A stretch of 64,000 nucleotides of DNA from Ahaetulla prasina (taxonomy: Eukaryota > Chordata > Lepidosauria > Squamata > Colubridae), in contig NC_080546.1 in NCBI RefSeq assembly GCF_028640845.1, positions 32,261,020 to 32,325,019 of the forward strand, written 5' to 3'. The notes beneath the pieces were generated by a model. It was given only the letters and a program-made list of their open reading frames with translations. It did no database searches and was not told where the DNA came from. The number at the start of each line of letters is the position of its first letter. The first letter of the stretch is position 1. The position numbers were made by a program, and so were the translations under genes. Below are positions 39,144 to 44,760 of the stretch, piece after piece.

Positions 39144-42100
39144 CGCCTGGCCGAACTGCTTTTGACGGCGCTGCGCGGAGGCGCTTGGCCATCTTTGGAG
39201 AGAGAGAGAGAAAGGAGGGCCGTTCCTCCCTTCTTTCATTCTTTCATTCTCTCTCTCTCTCTTTCTTTTCTTTTCTTTCGCCTGGTCGAACTGCTTTTGA
39301 CGGCGCTGCGCGGAGGTGCTTGGCCGTCTTTGGAGAGAGAGAAAGCCGGGTGAGGGGCGGCTACAAGCCAGTCCCGGGAAAGCGGGATGGTTCCCGTTCG
39401 CCCTGGCCTCCGTCCTCCGATCTCCTGCGCTGGGAGCGAGCGAGCGAGCGAGCGAACGGCTTCGGGCACCGCCGACTTTGGCCCTTTAGCAAGGAGGAAG
39501 GTGGGAGGGAAGCGGAGCTGCCGGCTGTGGCGCTCCGCTCGGAGCCGCCGCCGCCTGGAAGAGGGAGGAGGTGACCTTCACGCGCGGAGAGGGTGGGGGA
39601 TGGGGGGGTTGAGGGGCGTGCAAGAGGAGCGAGCGTGGAGGAAGAGGAGGAGGCGACGGCCCCGCCGGGACAGCGCGGCTTCTAAGACCAGCCCACGCTC
39701 CGAAGAGGGAAAGGGAGCGAGTGGGTGGGTGGCTGGGACGAGACCCCCACCACAAACACACACACACACGCCCCGTGAGACGTCTTGCTTGCATGTCACA
39801 CACACGCACCGCTCGCTGGGGAAAAAAAAGGATGGATGGATGGATGGAAGGAAGGAAGGATGGATTGATGGATGGAGGCGACCGCTTTGAAGCGCAACCC
39901 TTCTCCCGCAACTAAGGGGGGGGGTCAATGTTTTCCCCAATCCTAGGGTGTGGGGAAACAGTCATTCTTTCTTCCCCCCTAGTCTCTCCCGAGATCGCAC
40001 TGCAGCGCCCATCATCCCCAGCCGGCAATCTGAGCTCGTGCCATCGATGTGGTCCTTGAACTTCCCCCTCCTTGTTTCTAACCCAGCCTAGGATGGCCGG
40101 CGTGGAGGGTGTGGTGGTGGTAAAACGGCCAGGAGAAAGCTTTCGCTCTTTTCGAGAGGTCCTCTTGGAAGGCTGCCTTGGAAAGGGAAAGTGGGAGGGG
40201 CAGAGATTTCTCCTCAAAGGTCCCCTTGGAAGGCTGGGTTGGAAAGGGAAAGTGGGAGGGGCAGAGATTTCTTCCTCGGTCCTTCTAGAGTCCTTGAGAA
40301 ACTGAAATCATACAAGGTTAATAAATTATACTCCTCCTCCTCATTGATGAGTTTTTCATCCTGAAATTGATTGAAACATTGTACCATCATATGCTGCCAT
40401 AGTATAGTGTTAACAACATCTGTAAAGATGATATATGAGCATGACACTAAGTTTTTCTATATTTCCCTTTATTGAAAAACTTCCATCATGCTTCTTTCTG
40501 AAAACAAAGGTCATTATAATATACCTCATTATATATTTGATTTGATGATATTTCAGTTAATAAATACCATTTAAGGTGTTAAGCTTCTTTTCTTTTCAGC
40601 AGCAAAGTGAATTACAACTTTAAAGAACTTTATTACTTTATATTCATTTATTTTAAGTATAGATTTTAGATTTTTAAACAAATATGTTTAGAGCTTTTAT
40701 ATCTTTCAAGTTATTCAAATTATCCTCAGCAGGTATATAATGGCATCCAATTCCAATATCATGTTGGGGCTTTTGAGCAAGGGAGGAGGAACGCGAGCAC
40801 CGCCTTTCGCGCTGGCATTCCGGGATTTCCCTTTGTTTAGAGCTGGGAATCCTCCTTCCCCCTTTTGCACTTTTATTGTTTTTCGTTCAAATAAATATTC
40901 ATGTTATTTTACTTGGCTCTATCTTTATTTTTTACATTGACCAGTAGCTGCCTCATTTCCCACCCTAGGCTTATACTCGAGTCAATAGTTTTTCCCAGTT
41001 TTTTGTGGTAAAATTAGGTACCTCGGCTTATATTCGGGTCGGCTTATACTCGAGTATATACGGTACCCATTTCTTAATAGCAAATCAGATAAGTAACATC
41101 TTCAATCCAGTTACCAGCAAAAATATCCATTCAAAGCTTTAACGTTAATTAACATATATAAAACTGAACATTCCACAACTCGCCTCTTAACTGTAACAAA
41201 ATTCATTTAAAAGTCATGAAATTGTCCCAACATCATAATATAAACAAATGTAAAAAAAAAACAAAAAACCCAAGCTTAACCTGACAAAGAGGAACCATTA
41301 CCCTTTTAAAAAAGATAAACTCCAATGCACAATATTCCGAAAAACATCTTATCTTCAGATACACATTCATATGTCCACTCTATTGACAGATCCACATTTC
41401 ACCAGTCTAAAATAATCTGTGTCCTAATAGAGAAAATTTTGAAGATAAATGTATCAGCAATAAATAAATTTTGCATTTTTTAAAAACAAAAATTTCCAAA
41501 TTTCCTTATTTTAACCAAAGAAAATAGTTAAATGTAAAACAAATGTAAGGGCTATAAAATCAGTACTACATAAATTATAATTTAATAAATTATAATTATA
41601 TGTAAAAAAGCTTTTACATCACATCCGGTAAGTAAATACCCCTTTGCCCAAGCTGCACTGGTTGTCTCCAAACCTAGGCCTGCTGTTTGGTCTGGATCTC
41701 TGATGACATTCCATGCTGGAGGTCATTAGTAGACTAGGAGAAAGAACCCATTTCCACCTATTGTATTTTGGATTTTAATTGATTTAATGTCCATCCTCTG
41801 CTAAAAAACAGACATGGGGACCGTTTCATAGAGTCAGACACGACCAGACAAGGAAAATCTTTATCTTTATAGAAAAATATAGTATTTTCTAGTTTAGTAG
41901 ACTCTGATGTTACTTTTTTTGCTAACTTAATTTTGAATTTTTATTTACTCTAGGTCCCAACAAGCATCAAAGTGCTGTGACCTGTTTACAGTTCAACAAG
42001 AACTTTGTAATTACCAGCTCAGATGATGGGACTGTAAAATTATGGGACTTAAAAACGGGTGAATTTATCCGAAATCTAGTTACATTGGAAAGTGGAGGAA

Positions 42101-42222
42101 GTGGAGGTGTTGTATGGCGGATCAGAGCCTCCAACACAAAGCTAGTGTGTGCAGTTGGAAGCCGGAATGGGACTGAGGAAACCAAGCTGCTGGTATTGGA
42201 CTTTGATGTGGATATAAAGTGA
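5736..42222 (+). CDS. FBXW7: FBXW7 (beta isoform), F-box/WD40 ubiquitin ligase receptor; 11 exons
   Basis: FBXW7 is the substrate receptor of an SCF (SKP1-CUL1-F-box) ubiquitin ligase. It binds phosphodegrons in cyclin E, MYC, NOTCH, JUN and similar targets and sends them to the proteasome. The coding exons are 5736-5996, 8628-8710, 11784-11925, 16052-16186, 23564-23687, 24234-24370, 26072-26185, 31021-31202, 32711-32936, 36405-36615 and 41954-42222. They sum to 1884 nt, which is 627 codons plus TGA, the known beta-isoform length. All introns are GT-AG and the phases agree. Residues 1-87 are the beta-specific N-terminus with a hydrophobic stretch at about 11-33. The F-box lies at about 199-244 and eight WD40 repeats at about 298-621. 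The degron-binding arginines equivalent to human R465, R479 and R505 are intact. No frameshift or stop was seen. The gene is ordinary and highly conserved, so identification is certain; the choice of start is less so because of nearby upstream ATGs. Confidence 0.97.
5997..8627 (+). other. FBXW7 intron 1 (of the beta transcript)
   Basis: 2.6 kb, mostly without recognisable repeats. About 8041-8230 looks like an old LINE 3' end in reverse (TATTTATTCATTCAGTTATAG followed by a diverged 'gccaccc' block). In mammals the gamma first exon precedes the first common exon; I searched this intron and saw no convincing copy. Confidence 0.6.
8628..8710 (+). CDS. FBXW7: FBXW7 first common exon ([11 protein letters not shown])
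   Basis: This is the first exon shared by all FBXW7 isoforms, beginning [19 protein letters not shown] and holding a basic nuclear-localisation-like patch. The acceptor is TTTTACAG and the donor AAG|gtaatt. It ends two bases into a serine codon that is completed by the next exon. The exon itself starts with ATG. Confidence 0.97.
8711..11783 (+). other. FBXW7 intron 2
   Basis: 3.1 kb of AT-rich DNA. The only element I recognise is the inverted-repeat MITE at 10405-10762. Confidence 0.7.
10405..10762 (-). mobile_element. Family M inverted-repeat element, copy 2
   Basis: Reverse-oriented relative to the copy at 3581. It begins ACATAGTCCTCGACTTACAA, holds GATCATGTGATCAAAATTCA and ends CATAAGTCGAAGCTACTTGTA. 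Ends and interior match the other three copies, with scattered substitutions. Confidence 0.75.
11784..11925 (+). CDS. FBXW7: FBXW7 exon 3 of the beta transcript
   Basis: Encodes the linker with [20 protein letters not shown] and [21 protein letters not shown]. The latter leads into the dimerisation region before the F-box. The exon opens by completing a serine codon (AG|C) and closes in phase 0 at CAG|gtaata. Confidence 0.97.
12190..12498 (-). mobile_element. tRNA-derived SINE of a second squamate family, reverse
   Basis: On the minus strand the 3' part contains the typical 'ggccacatgaccac' and 'ggagatgagcgctgccccct' blocks. The head end near 12498 has a B-box-like 'ggttcaagtcc'. This family is widespread in squamates. 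Confidence 0.7.
13551..13710 (-). mobile_element. CR1-type LINE 3' end with (AACAT)n tail
   Basis: GAGTTGGAAGGGACCTTGGA and AGTCCAACCCCCTGCCCAGG are hallmark blocks of the amniote CR1 3' region, read in reverse. The microsatellite AACAT repeats at 13551-13575 mark its 3' tail. A 16-bp direct duplication (AAAAATTTCCAGTGTT) lies at about 13674-13706. Confidence 0.85.
13964..14431 (-). mobile_element. CR1/L3-like LINE 3' fragment
   Basis: Minus strand: the C-terminal ORF2 remnant ([11 protein letters not shown] end) is followed by the family 3' tail. On the plus strand the tail reads ATACCGCCCTTCTCCCGAAG, and a (TTTTA)n run at 13964-14010 follows it. Same family as 29231-30129, 31419-31728 and 37014-37887. 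Confidence 0.85.
14690..15200 (-). mobile_element. CR1 LINE fragment with internal deletion
   Basis: Starts with the CR1 3' block TTGCAAGGGACCTTGGAGGT. It jumps at about 15105 to a reverse-transcriptase-region block (ATACACGTTGAGTGCAGTTT ... CAGCCAGTTATGAACCCATC). The part between is missing relative to the usual element. Confidence 0.8.
15434..15662 (-). mobile_element. tRNA-derived SINE, reverse
   Basis: Carries the family body (GACAAGTCCCTGCAGTTTTC) and ends at the head complement AACCACTATACCAAACTGGT. Confidence 0.75.
16052..16186 (+). CDS. FBXW7: FBXW7 exon 4: dimerisation region and F-box start
   Basis: Forty-five whole codons, from [15 protein letters not shown] to DFISLLPKE. The first part belongs to the helical dimerisation region and the last residues open the F-box, which binds SKP1. 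Acceptor CTCAG, donor GAG|gtgagg, phase 0 on both sides. Confidence 0.97.
16650..17870 (-). mobile_element. Old LINE (CR1/L3-like) split by a MITE
   Basis: Two diverged pieces, 16650-17150 and 17529-17870, align in order with the minus-strand LINE at 29231-30129. An example is the GGCCTCCCAATCCAGGAAAG block against the 'agcccgatccagaaagg' block there. The MITE at 17153-17528 sits between them. All reading frames are broken. Confidence 0.55.
17153..17528 (+). mobile_element. Family M inverted-repeat element, copy 3
   Basis: TACCGGTAGTTTTCAATTTA at the left, AGTCAAGGACTACCTGTA at the right, with TA flanks. It interrupts an older LINE, which gives the order of insertion and supports mobility. 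Confidence 0.8.
18056..18118. repeat. (TATCC)n microsatellite, about 12 units
   Basis: Uninterrupted pentanucleotide repeat. Confidence 0.97.
19108..19305 (-). mobile_element. tRNA-derived SINE, reverse
   Basis: Body GACAAGTCCCTGCAGTTTTC, head complement TTAACCACTACATCAAACTG. Same family as 15434-15662. Confidence 0.75.
19351..19609. mobile_element. Short hAT-type non-autonomous element
   Basis: Ends CAGCGTCCCCCAACCTTTGC and GGTTGGGAACCCCTG form hAT-like terminal inverted repeats. The flanks GCATACAG and GTATATAG are a degraded 8-bp target duplication (6 of 8). The interior is GC-rich and not coding. Confidence 0.7.
20560..22370 (-). mobile_element. Degenerate retroelement 3' region, possibly Penelope-like
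   Basis: On the minus strand an open stretch at 21039-20725 reads [17 protein letters not shown], which resembles the C-terminal part of squamate Penelope-like elements. Downstream comes a conserved untranslated part ending in a GGACTCCAC block at about 20605-20615. That part matches the forward copy at 22895-23304. No full reverse transcriptase remains. The family name is tentative. Confidence 0.45.
22476..22885 (-). mobile_element. SINE nested within another SINE
   Basis: The outer SINE runs 22476-22560 (GACAAGTCCCTGCAGTTTTC) and resumes at about 22793-22885 (CTTCCTAGGGCTGAAAGAGA). Between them, 22560-22790 is a second reverse SINE with an AT-rich tail and its own head complement (CTAGATCAAACTGACTC). 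Confidence 0.6.
22895..23304 (+). mobile_element. Retroelement 3' end, forward copy of the 20560 family
   Basis: Encodes a broken EFLEA...SDKSAISRH stretch and then ACCAAAACTGGCAGGCTACT ... ACCAAGGACTCCACAG. This matches the minus-strand element at 20560-21040. An (AGT)n repeat begins exactly at its 3' end. Confidence 0.5.
23305..23372. repeat. (AGT)n microsatellite, about 22 units
   Basis: Pure trinucleotide run attached to the 3' end of the preceding retroelement, as expected for tail-seeded microsatellites. Confidence 0.97.
23564..23687 (+). CDS. FBXW7: FBXW7 exon 5: core of the F-box
   Basis: Encodes the main F-box helices ([37 protein letters not shown]). Two conservative differences from the mammalian protein as I recall it are Asp for Glu in SFLDP and Arg for Lys in KCREEG. 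The acceptor follows a long T-tract (ttttttaatttttgtag). The exon ends one base into a glycine codon at GAAG|gtaagg. Confidence 0.97.
23688..24233 (+). other. FBXW7 intron 5
   Basis: 546 nt, no recognisable element. Confidence 0.8.
24234..24370 (+). CDS. FBXW7: FBXW7 exon 6: linker between F-box and WD40 propeller
   Basis: Encodes [20 protein letters not shown] and [18 protein letters not shown], the helical linker that positions the propeller relative to SKP1. It completes the split glycine (G|GA) and ends in phase 0 at AAG|gtaact. The acceptor has an A-rich tract (aaatatatag) with few pyrimidines. Confidence 0.97.
24371..26071 (+). other. FBXW7 intron 6
   Basis: 1.7 kb. Its middle (24787-25699) carries the unassigned coding relic described separately. 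The remainder is AT-rich without recognised features. Confidence 0.7.
24787..25699 (+). pseudogene. Unassigned coding relic resembling a secreted or envelope-like glycoprotein
   Basis: Three open stretches on the same strand follow one another within 900 nt. They are 24787-25089 (100 codons, hydrophobic signal-like start [12 protein letters not shown]), 25011-25202 (63 codons, another frame) and 25235-25699 (154 codons). The last has at least nine cysteines (for example [27 protein letters not shown]) and N-glycosylation sequons (TNRT, KNQT). A signal-like start with Cys-rich glycosylated segments would suit a secreted protein or a retroviral envelope remnant. I recognise no family. Frame changes mean it is broken. 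It could be chance, but a 154-codon Cys-rich ORF in an AT-rich intron is unusual. Confidence 0.35.
26072..26185 (+). CDS. FBXW7: FBXW7 exon 7: WD40 repeat 1
   Basis: Thirty-eight codons, [12 protein letters not shown] through [14 protein letters not shown], forming the first WD40 blade with its GH and VW signature dipeptides. Acceptor ATTATTAG, donor AAG|gtaaat, phase 0 on both sides. Confidence 0.97.
27848..28690. mobile_element. TA-flanked element with GC-rich cargo, right end not found
   Basis: The left end CCGTATTTTTCGGAGTATAA, preceded by TA, is the terminus of a widespread amniote DNA element. The complementary right end is absent, so it is truncated or its boundary is wrong. The interior (27940-28680) is far more GC-rich than the intron and contains an exon-like fragment at 28165-28541 on the minus strand. 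It also holds two similar blocks, GATGCTCTTTTTTTGCCTCC and GATGCTCTTTTTCTTCCCTG, at about 28459 and 28600. Confidence 0.55.
28165..28260 (-). pseudogene. Exon-like fragment with splice donor inside the GC-rich element
   Basis: On the minus strand this reads [20 protein letters not shown] then [10 protein letters not shown]. It runs exactly into CAG|GTAGGAAG, a strong splice donor (GT at 28164-28163). The sequence looks protein-like and helical, and the open frame extends upstream to 28541. I do not recognise the parent gene. It is best read as a host exon end captured by a transposon. Chance cannot be excluded. Confidence 0.35.
29152..29230. repeat. (ATT)n microsatellite, about 26 units
   Basis: Pure trinucleotide run joined to the 3' tail of the LINE that follows. 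It reads as homopolymeric amino-acid ORFs on both strands, which are not genes. Confidence 0.97.
29231..30133 (-). mobile_element. CR1/L3-like LINE, 5'-truncated, ORF2 C-terminus open
   Basis: An uninterrupted 234-codon minus-strand frame (30125-29421) ends [16 protein letters not shown]. It contains [44 protein letters not shown] and LHWLPV, all standard in the region after the reverse transcriptase of vertebrate CR1-clade LINEs. The RT and endonuclease domains are absent, so it cannot move by itself. The intact frame suggests a young insertion. The 3' tail (ACCGCCCATCTCCCGAAAGA on the plus strand) meets the ATT repeat. Confidence 0.9.
31021..31202 (+). CDS. FBXW7: FBXW7 exon 8: WD40 repeats 2-3, with Arg equivalent to R465
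   Basis: Encodes [35 protein letters not shown] and [15 protein letters not shown]. The arginine in TVRC (codon CGT, 31177-31179; residue 385 in beta numbering) corresponds to human R465, a phosphodegron-binding residue and cancer hotspot. The exon ends two bases into an arginine codon at AAAG|gtaagc. Confidence 0.97.
31419..31728 (-). mobile_element. CR1/L3-like LINE 3' end with (TTTA)n
   Basis: GGACTCAGGGCGGTTTACAG and AGCTCGCGGCGGAAGGTTCG place it in the family of 29231-30133. It is truncated to about 300 nt. Confidence 0.85.
32018..32410 (-). mobile_element. Family M inverted-repeat element, copy 4
   Basis: Edges TACAGGTAGTTCTCAATTTA and AATACCTGTA. The interior reads in the same orientation as copy 2 (CATGATCACGTGATCAAAAT). 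Confidence 0.8.
32711..32936 (+). CDS. FBXW7: FBXW7 exon 9: WD40 repeats 3-5, with Arg equivalents of R479 and R505
   Basis: Encodes [48 protein letters not shown] and TNRVYSLQ. The arginines at 32727-32729 (GSRD) and 32805-32807 (AVRC), both CGA, match human R479 and R505, which contact the phosphodegron. The split arginine is AG|A. The donor is CAG|gtaagc in phase 0. Confidence 0.97.
33143..33184. repeat. Perfect 18-bp stem hairpin with 6-nt loop
   Basis: GAATTCTTGTAAAAGTGC, loop CACAGA, then its exact reverse complement. Outside the stem there is weaker complementarity (CCAGAG at 33131 against CTCCAG-like sequence at about 33198). This suggests a palindromic MITE relic or a small RNA hairpin. 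Confidence 0.85.
34159..34232. repeat. (GT)n followed by (CA)n, an inverted microsatellite pair
   Basis: 33 nt of GT and 23 nt of CA are separated by about 18 nt of TATG-type sequence. The two arms can pair into a long stem. Confidence 0.9.
36405..36615 (+). CDS. FBXW7: FBXW7 exon 10: WD40 repeats 5-7
   Basis: Encodes [38 protein letters not shown] and [20 protein letters not shown]. The acceptor is CTCATAG. The exon ends one base into a glycine codon at CAAG|gtaaga. An in-frame stop lies just inside the intron, so the splice is needed. Confidence 0.97.
37014..37887 (+). mobile_element. CR1/L3-like LINE 3' fragment, frame broken
   Basis: Plus strand: [39 protein letters not shown] and RQLRPFLD, then frameshifts. 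The tail is ACCGCCCTGAGTCCTTCGGG with (AAAT)n. It is the same family as 29231-30133 but with a damaged ORF. Confidence 0.9.
39036..39336. repeat. Two tandem copies of a 135-150 bp GC-rich unit
   Basis: Each unit has GAGAGAGA, AAAGGAGG..CCGTTCCTCC, TTCATTCTTTCATTCTCTCT, a CTTT-type run and then GAACTGCTTTTGACGGCGCT GCGCGGAGG. Unit 1 is about 39036-39195 and unit 2 about 39196-39336. They differ mainly in microsatellite length. Confidence 0.85.
39828..39876. repeat. (GGAT)n/(GGAA)n microsatellite
   Basis: Runs of GGAT and GGAA tetranucleotides inside the CpG-rich cargo. Confidence 0.9.
40156..40284. repeat. Two tandem copies of a roughly 62-bp unit
   Basis: GTCCTCTTGGAAGGCTGCCT ... GGAAAGTGGGAGGGGCAGAG is followed by a second copy starting GTCCCCTTGGAAGGCTGGGT, with few differences. 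Confidence 0.9.
41954..42222 (+). CDS. FBXW7: FBXW7 last coding exon: WD40 repeats 7-8 and C-terminus
   Basis: Encodes [52 protein letters not shown] and the end [11 protein letters not shown], then TGA at 42220-42222. It closes the eight-bladed propeller. The final DIK differs from the DMK I recall for human, a conservative change. The acceptor is ACTCTAG and the split glycine is G|GT. Confidence 0.97.
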
Positions 42223-42403
42223 AGCTTGAAAAGATTATTTTGTCCAGAAATGCAAATGATGTTCTTGTCCTTTCTCCCTCCCTCTACAAAAAGGAAAAAA
42301 CAAAACAAAACCCTTGTCCTTGGTGGTGCAGGATGTTGGCTTGGGGCAACAGATCCTAAAGACCTACAGGCTACAAAAGAGAAGACACAAAATTGAAAAC
42401 TGT

Positions 42404-42411
42404 AACTGACA
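42404..42411 (+). promoter_or_regulatory. miR-223 8-mer seed match (1 of 3)
   Basis: AACTGACA is the full 8-mer complement for the miR-223 seed. FBXW7 is an established miR-223 target. The other two copies in this 3'UTR are at 43332-43339 and 43435-43442. Function here is inferred from the seed match. Confidence 0.6.
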
Positions 42412-42499
42412 AAAGAGGCATTTGCTTTTCTCTTTACATCAAAGACTTCACCTTGGAAAGGGCCAGCTTTGCAAAATGTGACTTTCTGTATCAAGCCAG

Positions 42500-42506
42500 G
42501 TGCAAT
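42500..42506 (+). promoter_or_regulatory. miR-25/32/92/363 family 7-mer seed match
   Basis: GTGCAAT matches the seed of the miR-25/92 family, which is known to repress FBXW7 in mammals. A stronger 8-mer is at 43752-43759. Confidence 0.5.
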
Positions 42507-42703
42507 TATTTCTTTTCTGTTTTCCTCTCAATGATCACTGAGCTTTGTTGAGATGTAGAAGTTGTTACAATTCTTGTTAATCCTGTTCTTTTACTCTACC
42601 TTATTCTAGAAAGGAGATTCATATCTCCATTATCAGTTATTGTCTTTCAAACAAGACAGCATCTGGGAAAGCAGAGTCCTTTATGTGTGGAAAAGCTAAA
42701 CTT

Positions 42704-42711
42704 ACTGTGAA
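42704..42711 (+). promoter_or_regulatory. miR-27 8-mer seed match (1 of 2)
   Basis: ACTGTGAA is the miR-27a/b 8-mer target. FBXW7 is a known miR-27 target. A second copy is at 43545-43552. Confidence 0.55.
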
Positions 42712-43331
42712 TTGTTTTGTACAGTTTTACAGCTTTTTTTTTTTTTTGCCAACCATTGCCAATGTCAATCACAGTATTAGTCTTTGTTGATCTCTTTTAC
42801 TCTTGCTTCCATCTATGTTCTTCAATGCATAAGTTACTCTGAGGTGGCAAATTGTCCTGGATTTGAAGATTTCTCAGATGGATTTAATATATGATGCTGG
42901 TGCTAGAAGTAGGTCTTCAATTATGGGATTGTTGTCCCAGCCCTGTACTGTATTCCCAGTGGCCAAACTTATTTATGCTGCTAAATGAAAGGAAAAAAAA
43001 ATATTTTTATTTTTTTTCTGCTGTGACGTTTTAGTCCCAGACTGAATTCCAAATTTGCTCTAGTTTGGTTACAGAGAAGAGACTTTTTTGCCACTGAAAC
43101 TTGAGCCAACTGTGCCTCTAAGAGGCTGTGAATGGAAAAGTTTCAGACAGTTTAGAGTGAAGTTTGCTTGCAAGTAAAGAGAGTGTGTGCAACGCTTATT
43201 TTCTTTTTTCTTTTTTTTTCTTTTTTCCTGGACAAAAATTAAAATACATTCCTTAGAACAAAGCTCTTGCAGCCTGTTCTGTGGGGAAGTTTCTTTGTGA
43301 GGGCTGTGGTGAATGGAATAAACAGACACGA

Positions 43332-43339
43332 AACTGACA
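43332..43339 (+). promoter_or_regulatory. miR-223 8-mer seed match (2 of 3)
   Basis: AACTGACA within the proximal 3'UTR, about 100 nt upstream of the third copy. Confidence 0.6.
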
Positions 43340-43434
43340 ATATATTTAAAAAAATATTCGAAAGTGAAAACAAAATTGCTGGTCGGTTGTAGTGTTTTAC
43401 AGAATTTGAGAATAGCTGTTACAGTTGGGTGAGT

Positions 43435-43442
43435 AACTGACA
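43435..43442 (+). promoter_or_regulatory. miR-223 8-mer seed match (3 of 3)
   Basis: AACTGACA. Three full 8-mers in one 3'UTR are well above the chance expectation of roughly 0.02 per 1.5 kb. Confidence 0.6.
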
Positions 43443-43544
43443 AAGCAAAAATGCTTCAGTTTTTCTGTTAAAGTTGTCATATAAAAAAGAATGCAATTGT
43501 CAAATTGATTTGCCTCATTCTCCAAGAGCCACAACTCAAGTTGA

Positions 43545-43552
43545 ACTGTGAA
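43545..43552 (+). promoter_or_regulatory. miR-27 8-mer seed match (2 of 2)
   Basis: ACTGTGAA, just upstream of the duplicated block. Confidence 0.5.
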
Positions 43553-43596
43553 AGTGGTTTAACACTGTATCCTAGCTGATCTTTTTTTTCCTCCTT

Positions 43597-44760
43597 TTTT
43601 GTTTTATTTATAGTCTGTTTCTTTTAAAGAAATCAGATTTCAATTTGTTAATTTTAGATATGTAACAACCTGACAGGATGGAGGAAAAACCTTTAAAGGG
43701 ATTGTGTCTATGATTTGATTCACTTAGAAATTTTATTTTCTTATAAATTAAGTGCAATAAAATGTGTTTTTTTCATGTTAAAAAGTCTTCCTACTAATGA
43801 TTTAATACTGCAATATTTCCAAGTTTGGATGGAATGGAACATTACAAAAGCATTTATATCTACTTGTGTGATAGGATAAACATACACATTTTGAATTGAC
43901 TTTTCAGATTTCCAGCAAAATCCTCATTTCCTTGGTTGTTAGAATCAACTGAAAATCATTTTTGATTCCATGTTTTGAAGGAATTGGAGCAACAGTTGGA
44001 TTTTATAAATGTAAACAGCCTAAGTTAAGTAAAAGTAAATAAGGTATTGAATATTTTCCTACATGATCTACAGAGCAATAAGGACTCGCCTTTCTGACAT
44101 AATTACCTAAAGCAATTAGAACAAAAAAAGTTAATCAAAAGCACCAAAAATACATCTGTAAACTAGAAAAGTAGGGTATTGACAGGTCAAATACGGTTCA
44201 GTATTAGTCATTTTTAAAGTGATGGTACCAAAAAAAAGGTTAATTTCATGATAATTGGTAATTGAATTGGTAATGAATAAGAAAGAAATCTTGGAAGCAC
44301 AACTGGTAGCTTAATGAAAACAAAGTAATACACAGCTTCTATGCAAAGAACAAATGTTTTGGAGGTAAGTAGAAGTGGAAATAAAACAAATTATTGTTTT
44401 TCATTACAAATTTAACCAGATCTAGAATAGTTATTTTTAAAACATTGAGATATTGTAGAGAAAATTGCAAAAAGGCACAATAATCAATAGACCGGTGTTG
44501 CTCCATTATGATGATACTTGGAACATGGGGGCTTTTTGGATTGGAAAAGGGACAGCAAGCAAAGGGACAGGAAATTTCATATGATTAGAAAATTGGTACG
44601 TAGAATCTTTTTCCCTTGATAAGCAGAATAAAACTGGATCACTAACTCAAGCTGCATTCTGACGATTCCAGATGGATGAGAACAACTTCTGTGAATCATG
44701 AGTTTTAATAATAGCTACCAAAAGGAAGTTGCAATTCATAGAGAATAACCCTATTAATGG
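43597..44760. repeat. Tandem duplication, copy 1 (1.16 kb)
   Basis: This block begins in the terminal FBXW7 3'UTR, includes the poly(A) signal and continues about 980 nt downstream. It is followed at once by a near-identical second copy. Compared by eye along the length, I found only two differences: C at 44087 against G at 45251, and one extra G near 45825 in copy 2. The boundaries share a TTTT(G) microhomology. Confidence 0.93.
43752..43761 (+). terminator. FBXW7: FBXW7 proximal poly(A) signal overlapping a miR-25/92 8-mer
   Basis: AATAAA at 43756-43761 is followed by a T-run (TGTGTTTTTTTC) that fits a downstream element. GTGCAATA at 43752-43759, the 8-mer target of the miR-25/92 family, shares four bases with the signal. 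The first good poly(A) signal after the coding region lies here, so this is the likely main 3' end. Confidence 0.75.

Larger units (their letters stand above)
38530..41063. mobile_element. TA-flanked TIR element, 2.5 kb, with CpG-rich cargo
   Basis: Perfect inverted ends of 25 nt (starting CCGTATATACTCGAGTATAA; 38530-38554 and 41039-41063), each bordered by TA, point to a Tc1/mariner-type insertion. A third related block (CTTATACTCGAGTC) lies inside at 40970-40983. No transposase frame is visible. The interior 38590-40300 is CpG-rich, unlike everything around it, and includes CT/CTTT runs, tandem duplications and a GGAT repeat. The right part (40730-41060) matches the usual body of this amniote family, so the CpG-rich block looks like added cargo. 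Confidence 0.8.
36616..41953 (+). other. FBXW7 intron 10 (last intron)
   Basis: 5.3 kb. A LINE (37014-37887) and a 2.5 kb TIR element with CpG-rich cargo (38530-41063) fill most of it. 41064-41953 is AT-rich. A SINE-like tail (ATAGAGTCAGACACGACCAG) lies at about 41827-41855. Confidence 0.8.
42223..43780 (+). other. FBXW7: FBXW7 3' untranslated region (proximal form)
   Basis: About 1.56 kb between the stop codon and the first clear poly(A) signal at 43756. It holds several microRNA seed matches, listed separately, and T-rich tracts at about 42728-42748 and 43200-43226. The cleavage point is inferred as 15-25 nt after AATAAA. The last 185 nt lie inside the first copy of a 1.16 kb tandem duplication. 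Confidence 0.75.

Noticed and set aside
38574..39353. 259-codon plus-strand ORF in the CpG-rich block, with several overlapping ORFs on both strands
   Set aside because: Translation is low-complexity (Ser/Leu, Arg/Glu runs from CT and GA repeats), open in several frames at once because of GC richness, and no domain is visible.
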